Shown here one piece after another: positions 24,960-34,700 of a DNA stretch of 64,000 nucleotides; the stretch's first letter is position 1, and every line of letters starts with the position of its first letter. The notes beneath the pieces are model-generated. The model ran no database searches. It was not told where the DNA came from and saw nothing but the letters and a program-made list of their open reading frames with translations. Origin of the DNA: Solimonas sp047605265. Lineage in GTDB: Bacteria; Pseudomonadota; Gammaproteobacteria; Nevskiales; Nevskiaceae. The DNA lies in the NCBI GenBank assembly GCA_047605265.1, contig JASGFY010000001.1:1-64000 (forward strand). Direction: 5' to 3'. A program made the position numbers and the translations under genes.

Positions 24960-26360
24960 TCAGGCTCCGGCCGTCTGCGGCGCGGCGCTGAGCAGCGCGT
25001 CGCTCTCCCACGCCGCCGCCCGCGACTTGCCGCTGAGGAAGTAGAACAGCAGGCTGACCGCGAACAGGCCGATGAACAGCAGGAAGACGGTCTGGTTGTA
25101 GTAGATCATCGTCGCCATGAAGACCACGGCCAGCAGCAGCGCGATGGCCGGGAAGAACGGGTAGAACGGCGCCCTGAACGGCCGCTCCAGCGCCGCCTCG
25201 CTCCTGCGCAGCTTGAACAGGCTGAGCATCGAGACGATGTACAGCAGGATGGCGCCGAAGACCGACATGGTGACGATGTTCGCCGTCAGCGGCTGGCCGC
25301 CGATCTGGATGAACGAGTCGGAAAAGATGGCGATGACGCCGATCACGCCGCCGGCGAGGATCGCCCAGTGCGGCGTCTTGCGCTTCGGGTGCACGGTGGC
25401 GAAGAAGCCGGGCAGATAACCGGCGCGCGCCATCGCGAAGATCTGCCGCGAGTAGCCCATGATGATGCCGTGGAACGAGGCGATCAGGCCGAACAGGCCG
25501 ATCCACACCAGCATGTGCAGCCAGCCGCTGGATTCACCGACGACGGTTTTCATCGCCTGCGGCAGCGGATCGTTGAGATTGGCGAGCTTGCTCCAGTCGC
25601 CGACGCCGCCGGCGAACAGCATGACGCCGAAGGCCAGCACCACCAGCGTCAGGATGCCGCCGATGTAGGCGCGCGGGATGACTTTCTTGGGCTCCTTGGT
25701 TTCCTCGGCGGCCATCGCCGCGCCTTCGATGGCGAGGAAGAACCAGATCGCGAACGGGATCGCCGCAAAGATGCCGCCGAACGCCGCGGCCGAGAACGTG
25801 GGCGAACCGGACCAGCCGTTGGCCGTGAAGTGGGCCAGCGAGAAGCCCGGCGCGACGACGCCCATGAACACCAGCAGCTCGAAGATCGCCAGCACGGTGA
25901 CGCACAGCTCGAAGGTCGCGGCGATGGTCACGCCGGCGATGTTCAGCGTCATGAAGACGATGTAGGCGCCGACCGCGGCGAGCTTCGGATCGAGCACCGG
26001 GAACTGCACGTTGAGATACGCGCCGATCGCCAGCGAGATCGCCGGCGGCGCAAACACGAACTCGATCAGCGTCGCGAAGCCGGCGATGAAGCCGCCGAAC
26101 GGCCCGAACGCGCGATAGCTGTACGCGAACGGACCGCCGGCATGCGGAATCGCCGTCGTCAGCTCGGTGAAGCTGAAGATGAAGGTCGTGTACATGACGG
26201 CGACCAGCACCGTCGTCACCAGAAAGCCGAGCGTGCCGGCCGAGGCCCAGCCGTAACTCCAGCCGAAGTACTCGCCGGAGATGACGAGGCCGACGGCGAT
26301 GCCCCACAGATGCCAGCCGCTCAAGCTCTTCTTGAGCGCCGGCCTGGTGTCTTCACTCAT
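24960..26360 (-). CDS. Ethanolamine permease (APC superfamily)
   Basis: 466 aa, about 12 hydrophobic spans. The opening GWHLWGIAVGLVISGEYFGWSYGWA and the GGPFAYSYRAFGPFGGFIAG segment are typical of the ethanolamine transporter branch of amino-acid permeases. It imports ethanolamine across the inner membrane with protons. The ATG at 26360 overlaps the eutC stop by eight bases, which fixes the start and indicates one operon eutB-eutC-permease. The context (a complete ethanolamine ammonia-lyase just upstream) supports the substrate. Confidence 0.93.
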   Translation of the reverse strand: MSEDTRPALKKSLSGWHLWGIAVGLVISGEYFGWSYGWASAGTLGFLVTTVLVAVMYTTFIFSFTELTTAIPHAGGPFAYSYRAFGPFGGFIAGFATLIEFVFAPPAISLAIGAYLNVQFPVLDPKLAAVGAYIVFMTLNIAGVTIAATFELCVTVLAIFELLVFMGVVAPGFSLAHFTANGWSGSPTFSAAAFGGIFAAIPFAIWFFLAIEGAAMAAEETKEPKKVIPRAYIGGILTLVVLAFGVMLFAGGVGDWSKLANLNDPLPQAMKTVVGESSGWLHMLVWIGLFGLIASFHGIIMGYSRQIFAMARAGYLPGFFATVHPKRKTPHWAILAGGVIGVIAIFSDSFIQIGGQPLTANIVTMSVFGAILLYIVSMLSLFKLRRSEAALERPFRAPFYPFFPAIALLLAVVFMATMIYYNQTVFLLFIGLFAVSLLFYFLSGKSRAAAWESDALLSAAPQTAGA

Positions 26361-27168
26361 GTTCGCTGCTCCCGATCAACCGCGATGTCGAAATGTCTGC
26401 GTCGCCGATTTGCCCCGGCTGCGCGTCGAGTTTCAGATCGACGCCGGTGAGGCGCCGGCGGCGCGCCTCGTCCAGCAGCCACATCAGCGTGTCGGCGGCG
26501 CGCGCGTAGCTCAGGCCGTCGGCGTGGATGTTCGAAATGCAATTGCGCGCCGAATCAACGCAGCCGACGCGCGGCGCATAGGTGAGATAGATGCCGAGGC
26601 TGTCGGCGACCGACAGGCCGGGCCGCTCGCCGATCAATACGGCGACCATGCGCGCGCCCAGGTGTTGGGCGACCTCGTCGCCGAGCGCGACGCGCGCCTG
26701 CGCGGCGAGCACGACCGGCGCCAGCTTCCAGTCCGCGAGTCGCGGCGCCAGCGTGGCCAGCAGCGCCGCGGCATGCGCGTTGACGGCGGCGGCGGACAGG
26801 CCGTCGGCGACGACGAAGGCGAGGTCGTAGCCGCCGGCCGCGTCTTTGAGCGGCGGCAGGTCATCAGCGTGCACGCGGCGGCCGAGATCCGGGCGGCGCA
26901 GATAGACCGCGCGGTCGGCGGCCTGCGAATGCACGCGCAGCGGTGCGCGCGGCCACATCGCCGCCAGTTGCGCGGCGATCGCGTCGAAGTCGACCGCGCC
27001 GTGCACGGCGTCGCGCGCGCGGCTGTGCGACATCTGGAAATCGAGCAGCGCCCGCGTCGGTAGCGCGTCGCCGGCGCGGCCGAGGCCGATGCGCGCGCGC
27101 GTCGCCAGGCGCCAGCGTGCGAACGGATCAGGATCGGGCGAGCGATCGGGCGGCGGCGGTTCGTTCAT
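26353..27168 (-). CDS. eutC: Ethanolamine ammonia-lyase small subunit
   Basis: About 271 aa. Typical EutC core: ARIGLGRAGDALPTRALLDFQMSHSRARDAVHGAVD (N-terminal), VVADGLSAAAVNAHA, IGERPGLSVADSLGIYLTYAPRVG, and CISNIHADGLSYARAA. With EutB it forms the adenosylcobalamin enzyme that turns ethanolamine into acetaldehyde and ammonia. ATG 27168 is used; a second ATG three codons earlier (27177) is possible. eutB ends 11 bp before. The N-terminal 25 residues are Pro/Asp-rich and not conserved. Confidence 0.95.
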   Translation of the reverse strand: MNEPPPPDRSPDPDPFARWRLATRARIGLGRAGDALPTRALLDFQMSHSRARDAVHGAVDFDAIAAQLAAMWPRAPLRVHSQAADRAVYLRRPDLGRRVHADDLPPLKDAAGGYDLAFVVADGLSAAAVNAHAAALLATLAPRLADWKLAPVVLAAQARVALGDEVAQHLGARMVAVLIGERPGLSVADSLGIYLTYAPRVGCVDSARNCISNIHADGLSYARAADTLMWLLDEARRRRLTGVDLKLDAQPGQIGDADISTSRLIGSSEHE

Positions 27169-27178
27169 GGCGCCCATC

Positions 27179-28561
27179 TCAGGACAGCGCCAGCAGCTGG
27201 CGCAGCGCGCGCGCATCCGGTGGCGGCAGCTCGCCGTTCGCGTCGAGCAGGCCGATGCGCGCGAGCCAGGCCTCGAACTCCGGCGCCGGCCGTCGCTTTG
27301 TCAGATGCCGCAGGCCCAGCACATCGTGATACGACAGGCTCTGGTAGCCGAGCATGAGGTCGTCGGCGCCGGGCACACCGATGACGAAGTTGACGCCGGC
27401 CGTCGCCAGCAGCGTCATCAGCGTGTCCATGTCGTCCTGATCGGCCTCGGCGTGGTTCGTGTAGCAGACGTCGACGCCCATCGGCAGGCCGAGCAGCTTG
27501 CCGCAGCAGTGATCCTCGAGGCCGGCGCGGATGATCTGCTTCGCATCGTAGAGATATTCGGGGCCGATGAAGCCGACCACGGTGTTGACGAGCAGCGGCT
27601 CGAACGCGCGCGCGACGGCATACGCGCGCACTTCCATGGTCTGCTGATCGACGCCGTGATGCGCATTGGCCGACAGCGCCGCGCCCTGGCCGGTCTCGAA
27701 GTACATGACGTGATCGCCGACCGTGCCTCGCTTCAGCGAGCGCGCCGCGTCCAGCCCTTCGCGCAGCACGGCGAGATCGACGCCGAAGCCGCGGTTGGCC
27801 GCCTGGCTGCCGGCGATCGACTGGAACACGAGGTCGAGCGGCGCGCCGCGCTCGATCGCGCGCAGCGAGGTGGTGACGTGCGCGAGCACGCAGGACTGCG
27901 TCGGAATGTCGAAGCGCAGGCGCAGCTCGTCGAGCATTTCGAGCAGGCGGATGGTGTCGGGCAGCGAATCGCTCGCCGGATTGATGCCGATGACGGCGTC
28001 GCCGATGCCGAACAGCAGGCCGTCGAGCGTCGCCGCGGCGATGCCCATCGGGTCGTCGGTCGGATGGTTGGGCTGCAGCCGCGAACCAAGCCGGCCCGGC
28101 AGGCCGAGCGTCGTGCGCAAGCGCGTGACGATGCGGCACTTGGCAGCGACGGCGATCAGATCGGCGTTGCGCATCAGCTTGGACACTGCCGCGACCATCT
28201 CCGGCGTCAGGCCGGGCGCCAGCGCGCGCAGCGCTTCGGTCGTCGCCTCATACGAGAGCAGCCAGTCACGGAATTCGCCGACCGTCAGATGCGCGACCGG
28301 CGCGAACGCCGCGGCGTCGTGCGTGTCGATGATCAGCCGCGTGACCTCGTCGCTCTCGTATGGCACCAGCGCTTCGTCGAGGAAATGCCGCAGCGGCAGC
28401 TCGGCGAGCACGTGGCGCGCGGCGACGCGCTGCTCGTCGCTGGCCGCCGCCAGCCCGGCGAGCTCGTCGCCGGAACGGCGCGGCGACGCGCAGGCCAGCA
28501 CCGCTTTCAGATCATCGAAGCGATGGCGGCGGACACCGATGCAGGTCTGGTAAAGGGCCAT
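27179..28561 (-). CDS. eutB: Ethanolamine ammonia-lyase large subunit
   Basis: 460 aa, close to the 453 of E. coli. Diagnostic segments: GDAVIGINPASD (about 198-209), the CVLAHVTT strand, YFETGQGAALSAN, FIGPEYLYDAKQIIRAGLEDH and CYTNHAEADQDD. The enzyme is cytosolic here; no microcompartment shell genes are in the window. It needs adenosylcobalamin, but I find no cobalamin riboswitch in the 208 bp before it. It is the first gene of eutB-eutC-permease. Acetaldehyde made here must be handled by a dehydrogenase elsewhere. Confidence 0.97.
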   Translation of the reverse strand: MALYQTCIGVRRHRFDDLKAVLACASPRRSGDELAGLAAASDEQRVAARHVLAELPLRHFLDEALVPYESDEVTRLIIDTHDAAAFAPVAHLTVGEFRDWLLSYEATTEALRALAPGLTPEMVAAVSKLMRNADLIAVAAKCRIVTRLRTTLGLPGRLGSRLQPNHPTDDPMGIAAATLDGLLFGIGDAVIGINPASDSLPDTIRLLEMLDELRLRFDIPTQSCVLAHVTTSLRAIERGAPLDLVFQSIAGSQAANRGFGVDLAVLREGLDAARSLKRGTVGDHVMYFETGQGAALSANAHHGVDQQTMEVRAYAVARAFEPLLVNTVVGFIGPEYLYDAKQIIRAGLEDHCCGKLLGLPMGVDVCYTNHAEADQDDMDTLMTLLATAGVNFVIGVPGADDLMLGYQSLSYHDVLGLRHLTKRRPAPEFEAWLARIGLLDANGELPPPDARALRQLLALS

Positions 28562-28696
28562 GCGGTTTTACACGCACAGGCTCTGCCACAACGTTTGACA
28601 TCCGGATACACGGCCCGGATTGCGGCGAGCGCCCCGGGCGCTGGCGCTGCTGCAAAGTCAGGTCTGGCGCGAACTTGTGGAGGCGCTGCGCGGCTC

Positions 28697-28726
28697 CGTC
28701 ATCGCGAGCGTCGCGAAGCAATGACG
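28697..28726. repeat. Dispersed palindromic repeat, short core copy 4
   Basis: 30 bp: CGTCATCGCGAGCG then CGCGAAGCAATGACG. Only the outer ends of the longer element (copies at 8600, 18551, 23649) remain, joined by a small loop. It lies between eutB and yceH, upstream of both. A deleted form of the same repeat is the simplest reading. Confidence 0.6.
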
Positions 28727-28769
28727 ATTTCGACCTGTGCGGCACCCCCGAGGCGCGAGCCCGCCGCGC

Positions 28770-29444
28770 TCAGTACAGTTCGGCGCGCGCTTCCGACTGC
28801 ACGCCGAGTACCTGTTCGAGGCTCGCAAGCCGCGCTTCGAGCATCGCGATACGGCCTTCGAGCGCGGCCAGACGCTGCGCGTCGCCGCGCCGCTCGGTGG
28901 CCGGCGCGGCACCGCCTTCCGGTGCTGCCGGCACCGCGTCGGCGCCGCACAGAAGATGGGCATAGCGCACCGCCGACTGCCCCGGTGCGCGCGGCAGCTG
29001 CACCACGAGCGGCTGCGCGCGGTCGGCGAGATCGTCGAGCGAGGCGAGCACGCCCTCGTCGTCGCCCGGACCGTTGAGGCTGCCGGCGTTCGCGCGCAGC
29101 TCGGCGACGGTCTGCGGCCCGCGCAGCATCAGCGTCACCAGCACGGCCTGCGTCGCCGGCTTCAGCAGCATCTGGTGCAGGAACTGGTGCCGCCATTTCT
29201 GCGCACGGCCGCTGAAGCTGTCGCGGCCGACGAGACGGTGCTCCTCCAGCTGGTTCAGCGCGTTGCCGACGTCGCCCTCGCTGAGCTGCATGACCGGGCT
29301 GCGCGAGCTCTTCTGGTTGGCGGCCAGCATGATGGCGTTGACTGTCATCGGGTAATACTGCGGCGTGGTGATCGATTTCTCGACGAGCACGGCGATGACC
29401 CGCGCTTCGTTCGGGCTCAGCAGGATTTCGGACATGGCGGACAT
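28770..29444 (-). CDS. YceH family protein (DUF480)
   Basis: 224 aa. N-terminal two winged-helix domains typical of YceH: LSPNEARVIAVLVEKSITTPQYYPMTVNAIMLAANQKS, then PVMQLSEGDVGNALNQLEEHRLV, and LHQMLLKPATQAVLVTLMLRGPQT. The C-terminal 60 residues are Ala/Glu-rich and predict a coiled coil (LAALEGRIAMLEARLASLEQVLG). The function is unsettled; DNA binding is inferred from the fold. It is divergent from the PAP2 phosphatase. Confidence 0.9.
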   Translation of the reverse strand: MSAMSEILLSPNEARVIAVLVEKSITTPQYYPMTVNAIMLAANQKSSRSPVMQLSEGDVGNALNQLEEHRLVGRDSFSGRAQKWRHQFLHQMLLKPATQAVLVTLMLRGPQTVAELRANAGSLNGPGDDEGVLASLDDLADRAQPLVVQLPRAPGQSAVRYAHLLCGADAVPAAPEGGAAPATERRGDAQRLAALEGRIAMLEARLASLEQVLGVQSEARAELY

Positions 29445-29568
29445 GGGTTGACGGTCTGCAGGACGCGCATCGTAGACCGAGCCCCCTGAGCTCTGCGCGC
29501 GCGGATTACATTACAACAATCATGCCGCCAGTCGATATCCGGCAGACTGGGCGCGACCTTTGCAGATT

Positions 29569-30186
29569 ATGCCCATGCTGCTCCATCGCATCACCGAATT
29601 CGGCAACTCCGCCGTGCTGTTCCTGCTTGGCCTGCTGCTGGCGCTCTGGCTGTACCAGCGCTCGGGGCGCCGCGCCGCGCTCGCGTGGAGTCTGGCGCTG
29701 CTCGCCTGCACCGGCACGATCGCCGCGCTGAAGCTGTATTTCCTCGGCTGTCCGCTGCCACACCTCGGGCTGCGCAGCCCGAGCGGTCACGCCGGTTTCA
29801 GCACCTTCGTCTATGGCGGCGTCACGCTCTGCGTCGCACAAGACCCGCAGCCGTGGCGACGCCGGCTGCTGTCACTGGTCGGCTGTGCGTGGATCGCCGT
29901 GATCGCCTGGTCACGCTACGCCGTGCATGCGCATACGCCGATCGAGATCCTGTGCGGTCTGGCGATCGGCTGCGTGTTCCTGCTGCTGTTCGTGCGCAGC
30001 GCGGGAACGTTGCCGCACCAGCGCTTTCCGTTCGCGGCAGCGGTCCTGCTCATCTTCGCCTGCACGCTGGCGTTCTATCTGCTCGACTGGCGCCTGAACT
30101 TCGAGCATTGGCTGCGCTTGCTCGGCCGCCACTATGTGCGCGACACAGGCCTGTGCTGGACCGGCGTCCAGGGAAACGCTTCATAG
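29569..30186 (+). CDS. PAP2-superfamily membrane phosphatase
   Basis: 205 aa, about five or six hydrophobic spans. PAP2 motif 2 reads LRSPSGHAGF and motif 3 reads SRYAVHAHTPIEIL, where the final Asp of the usual SRxxxxxHxxxD is Glu. Motif 1 (KxxxxxxRP) is weak (ALKLYFLGCPLP). Such enzymes dephosphorylate undecaprenyl pyrophosphate or lipid phosphates at the membrane surface. ATG 29569 or 29575 can both open it. The gene is monocistronic, convergent with gltD; the 109 bp after it hold nothing recognisable. Confidence 0.8.
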   Translation: MPMLLHRITEFGNSAVLFLLGLLLALWLYQRSGRRAALAWSLALLACTGTIAALKLYFLGCPLPHLGLRSPSGHAGFSTFVYGGVTLCVAQDPQPWRRRLLSLVGCAWIAVIAWSRYAVHAHTPIEILCGLAIGCVFLLLFVRSAGTLPHQRFPFAAAVLLIFACTLAFYLLDWRLNFEHWLRLLGRHYVRDTGLCWTGVQGNAS

Positions 30187-30295
30187 GCCGTCTTTCACCG
30201 CAGGTCTGCCCGACCGCGACGTCCGGCGCTTAGCCACACGCGGAGCGACTCTTTCGCGCCCGCCGCCATCGACGGCGACATGGACCGCGGCGCGC

Positions 30296-31714
30296 TCAAA
30301 CCTTCAGATAGTCGAGAATGCCTTCGGCCGCTTCGCGGCCTTCATAGACGGCGGTGACGACGAGGTCCGAGCCGCGGACCATGTCTCCCCCGGCGAACAC
30401 CTTCGGGTTCTTGGTCTGGAACTTGTGCTTCGCCAGCACCGCGCCGTTGACCTTCACGCGGCCGTCGTCGTGCAAGGCGATGTCGTGGTTGCCGAACCAG
30501 TCGGCCGGGCTCGGGCGGAACCCGAAGGCGACGACGACGCGGTCGGCCGGGATGATCTGCTCCGAACCGGCGATCACTTCCGGCTTGCGGCGACCGCGCG
30601 CATCCGGCGCGCCGAGCTGGGTCTCGACGACCTTCACGCCTTCGACCTTGTCCTTGCCGACGATCTCGACCGGCAGGCGGTTGAACAGGAACTCGACGCC
30701 TTCTTCCTTGGCGTTGGCGACCTCGCGCTTGGAACCCGGCATGTTCTCCTCGTCGCGGCGATACGCGCAGATCACCGAGTCGGCGCCCTGACGGATCGAC
30801 GTGCGATTGCAGTCCATCGCCGTATCACCGCCGCCGAGCACGACGACGCGCTGGTTCTTCACGTCGAACGCGTGGTCGGCGTCGCTGGCACGATCCATCA
30901 CGCGATTGATGTTGGCGATCAGGAACGGCAGCGCCTCGAAGACACCCGGCAGGTTCTCGCCGGGGAAGTCGCCCTTCATGTAGGTGTACGTGCCCATGCC
31001 GAGGAACACGGCATCGTAATCCTTGAGCAGTTGCTCGAAGGCGATGTCCTTGCCGATCTCGGTGTTGAGCTTGAACTCGACGCCCATGCCTTCGAGCACC
31101 GTGCGGCGACGCTGCACGACTCCCTTTTCGAGCTTGAACGGCGGGATGCCGAACGTCAGCAGGCCGCCGATCTCGCTGTACTTGTCGAATACCACCGGCT
31201 TCACGCCGTTGCGCACGAGCACGTCGGCGCAGCCGAGGCCGGCCGGGCCGGCGCCGATGATGGCGACCTTCTTCTTCGTCCGCTTGACCTTGGACATGTC
31301 CGGACGCCAGCCCTGCTTGAAGGCTTCGTCGGAGATGTACTTCTCGATGCTGCCGATCGTCACCGCGCCGAAGCCGTCGTTGAGCGTGCAGGCACCTTCG
31401 CAGAGTCGATCCTGCGGACAGACGCGGCCGCAGATCTCCGGCAGCGAGTTGGTGGCGTGCGAAAGCTCGGCGGCGGCGAACAGATTGCCTTCCTCGACCA
31501 GCTTGAGCCAGTTGGGGATGTAGTTGTGCACCGGGCACTTCCACTCGCAATACGGATTGCCGCACGACAGGCAGCGGCCGGACTGCGACTTCGCCTGATC
31601 GGCCGGGAAGTGGCCGTAGATCTCGCGGAAGTCGTGGATGCGGACTTCGGCCTGCACTTTCTTCGGATCCTGACGCGGCAGGTCGAGGAACTGGTTGACG
31701 TTCTTGGCGCCCAT
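30296..31714 (-). CDS. gltD: Glutamate synthase (NADPH) small subunit
   Basis: 472 aa. N-terminal Cys clusters (CLSCGNPYCEWKCPVHN and CGRVCPQDRLCEGACTL) carry the Fe-S centres; IGAGPAGLGCADVL (FAD) and LGGGDTAMDC (NADPH) Rossmann motifs follow. GltD passes NADPH electrons to GltB. It lies 46 bp after the gltB stop in the same direction, so gltBD is an operon. No unusual features. Confidence 0.97.
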   Translation of the reverse strand: MGAKNVNQFLDLPRQDPKKVQAEVRIHDFREIYGHFPADQAKSQSGRCLSCGNPYCEWKCPVHNYIPNWLKLVEEGNLFAAAELSHATNSLPEICGRVCPQDRLCEGACTLNDGFGAVTIGSIEKYISDEAFKQGWRPDMSKVKRTKKKVAIIGAGPAGLGCADVLVRNGVKPVVFDKYSEIGGLLTFGIPPFKLEKGVVQRRRTVLEGMGVEFKLNTEIGKDIAFEQLLKDYDAVFLGMGTYTYMKGDFPGENLPGVFEALPFLIANINRVMDRASDADHAFDVKNQRVVVLGGGDTAMDCNRTSIRQGADSVICAYRRDEENMPGSKREVANAKEEGVEFLFNRLPVEIVGKDKVEGVKVVETQLGAPDARGRRKPEVIAGSEQIIPADRVVVAFGFRPSPADWFGNHDIALHDDGRVKVNGAVLAKHKFQTKNPKVFAGGDMVRGSDLVVTAVYEGREAAEGILDYLKV

Positions 31715-31760
31715 CTGAGTAATCCTGGCTTGATGCTTGGCTGGTTCGGGTGCGTGGGAA

Positions 31761-34700
31761 TCAGGCCGCTGCGCGGACGGAATCGATCAGCGATCCGATC
31801 TCGGCGGCCTTCGGCTTCACCAGCCAGAACCTGCCGACGTAATCGGCCCAGTCCAGGAGGATCTGCTGCGCCCACTTCGAGCCGGTGACGTTGGCGTAGT
31901 CCTGCACGATTTTGCGCAGGTGGTTCTCGTGCGCTTCCATCGATTCGGAGACGATGCGGTGGATGTCGATCAGCTCATGGTTGTAGCGATCGACGAACGT
32001 GCGCTTCTCGTCGAGCACGTAGGCGAAGCCACCGGTCATGCCGGCCCCGAAGTTGACGCCGGTGCGGCCGAGGATGACGACGCTGCCGCCGGTCATGTAT
32101 TCGCAGCCGTGATCGCCGCAGCCTTCGATGACCGCGTGCGCGCCCGAGTTGCGCACGGCGAAGCGCTCGCCCGCCATGCCGGCCGCGTACAGCGTGCCGC
32201 CGGTCGCGCCGTACAGGCAGGTGTTGCCGATGATCGCGGCTTCGCGCGTCTCATAACGCACGCCGCGCGGCGGCTTGACGACGATGCGGCCGCCCGCCAT
32301 GCCCTTGCCGACGAAGTCGTTCGCATCGCCTTCGAGTTCGAGATGCAGGCCGCCGGCGTTCCAGACGCCGAGGCTCTGACCCGCCGCGCCCTTGAGCTTG
32401 ATCGTGATCGGACGGTCGGCCATGCCGAGCGAACCCCAGCGCCGCGCGATCTCGCCGGACAGACGCGCACCGATCGAACGGTGACGGTTGCTGACCGAGT
32501 AATGAAAGATGCCGCCGGTCTTGTGCTCGATCGCCGGCAGGCAATCCTGCAGCATCGCCTCGGCGAGCTCGCCCTTGTCGAACGGCTCGTTGTTGAACAT
32601 GCAGTACTGCGCGCTCGGCAGCACCATGCCGGCCGAGTCGAGAATCGGCGACAGGTCGAGATGACGCGCCTTGTCGGTCGGCGCTTCGGCAACCTCCAGC
32701 AGATCGGTGCGGCCGATCAGTTCCTTGATCGTGCGCACGCCGAGCCTGGCCATCCACTCGCGCGTTTCCTCGGCGACGAACTTGAAGTAGTTCATCACCA
32801 TCTCGGGCAGGCCGATGAAGTAGTTGCTGCGCAGCGTGGCGTTCTGCGTGGCGACGCCGGTCGCGCAATTGTTGAGATGGCAGATGCGCAGGTACTTGCA
32901 GCCGAGCGCGACCATCGGCGCGGTGCCGAAGCCGAAGCTTTCCGCGCCGAGGATCGCCGCCTTGATGACATCGAGGCCGGTCTTCAGGCCGCCGTCGGTC
33001 TGCACGCGAACCTTGTCGCGCAGATTGTTCATGCGCAGCGTCTGGTGCGTTTCCGACAGGCCGAGTTCCCACGGCGTGCCGGCGTACTTCACGCTGGTGA
33101 GCGGCGAGGCGCCGGTGCCGCCGTCGTAGCCGGAGATCGTGATGAGATCGGCGTAGGCCTTCGCCACGCCGGCGGCGATCGTGCCGACGCCCGGGCCGGA
33201 GACGAGCTTCACCGAGACCAGCGCCTGCGGATTGACCTGCTTGAGGTCGAAGATCAGCTGCGCGAGGTCTTCGATCGAATAGATGTCGTGATGCGGTGGC
33301 GGCGAGATCAGCGCGACGCCCGGACGCGCGTAGCGCAGCCGCGCGATCTGCTCGTTGACCTTGTCGCCGGGCAGCTGGCCGCCTTCGCCGGGCTTGGCGC
33401 CCTGCGCGACCTTGATCTGCAGCACTTCGGCATTGACGAGGTATTCCGGCGTGACGCCGAAGCGGCCGGACGCCACCTGCTTGATCTTCGACATCTTCTC
33501 GGTGCCGTAGCGCGCCGGGTCTTCGCCACCTTCACCCGAGTTGCTGCGGCCGCCGAGACGGTTCATCGCGATCGCCAGCGCCTCGTGCGCTTCCGGCGAC
33601 AGCGCGCCAAGCGACATGCCGGCGGAGTCGAAGCGCTTGAGGATCGCCTCGGCCGGCTCGACTTCGTCGAGCGCGATCGCGCTGCTGTCCTTGAGCTTGA
33701 ACAGATCGCGGATCGTCGCGACCGGGCGCTCGTTGACGTGCGTGGCGTAGACCTTGTAGTCGCTGTAGTCGCCGGTCTTCACCGCCTTCTGCAAGGTGGC
33801 GATGACGTCCGGGTTGTACGCGTGGTACTCGCCGCCGTGCACGAACTTGTAGAGTCCGCCCTGCTCGATCGGCTTGCGCGCGCTCCAGGCGATGTCGGCA
33901 AGCTCCTGCTGCTCGGCCTGCAGGTCCGCGAAGCGCGCACCCTGGATGCGCGAGACGGTGTCCTCGAAGCAGCGATCGACCACTTCATCCGACAGGCCGA
34001 CGATCTCGAACAGCTGCGCGCCTCGATAGCTCGAAATGGTGCTGATGCCCATCTTCGAGATGATTTTGTAGAGACCCTTGTTGATGCTCTTGCGATAGGA
34101 CTGCGCGAGCGCTTCAATGGGTTTGTTCCGGATCTGGCCCGAGCGGACCATTTCGTAGAGCGTCGCGTAGGCCAGATACGGGTAGACGCAGGACGCGCCG
34201 TAGCCGATCAGACACGCAAACTGGTGCGGGTCGCGCGCGGTCGCGGTCTCGACGACGATGTTGCAGTCGCAGCGCACGCCTTCGCGCACGAGATGGTTGT
34301 TGACCGCACCGGTCGCCAGCAAGGCGTGCATCGGCAGCTTGCCGCGCTCGATCGCGCGGTCCGACAGCACCAGCACGACCTTGCCGCTGCGCACGGCGGC
34401 ACTGGCTTCCTCGCAGAGATGATCGAGCGCGGCCTGCAGGCCGAGCGCCGGGTCGTAGTTCAGGTCGAGGGTCTGATGCGCGAACGCGGCATCCTCGTTG
34501 CCGATCGCCTGCAGCCTCTTGAACTTGGCTTCGGAGAGGATCGGCGAATCGATCAGCAGGCGCGCGGCGCGTTCCGGCGTTTCGTCGAACATGCCCTTCT
34601 CGGCGCCGAGCTGGCATTCGAGCGACATGACGATCTGCTCGCGCAGCGGATCGATCGGCGGATTCGTCACCTGCGCGAACATCTGGCGGAAGTAGTCGTA

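Noticed and set aside
28562..28595. Sigma-54-like -24/-12 element (GG-N10-GC) upstream of eutB
   Set aside because: Spacing fits, but the transcript would start at the eutB ATG itself, leaving no leader or ribosome site; likely a chance match.
28562..28769. Possible cobalamin riboswitch before eutB
   Set aside because: No B12-box or the expected long structured leader could be seen in 208 bp.
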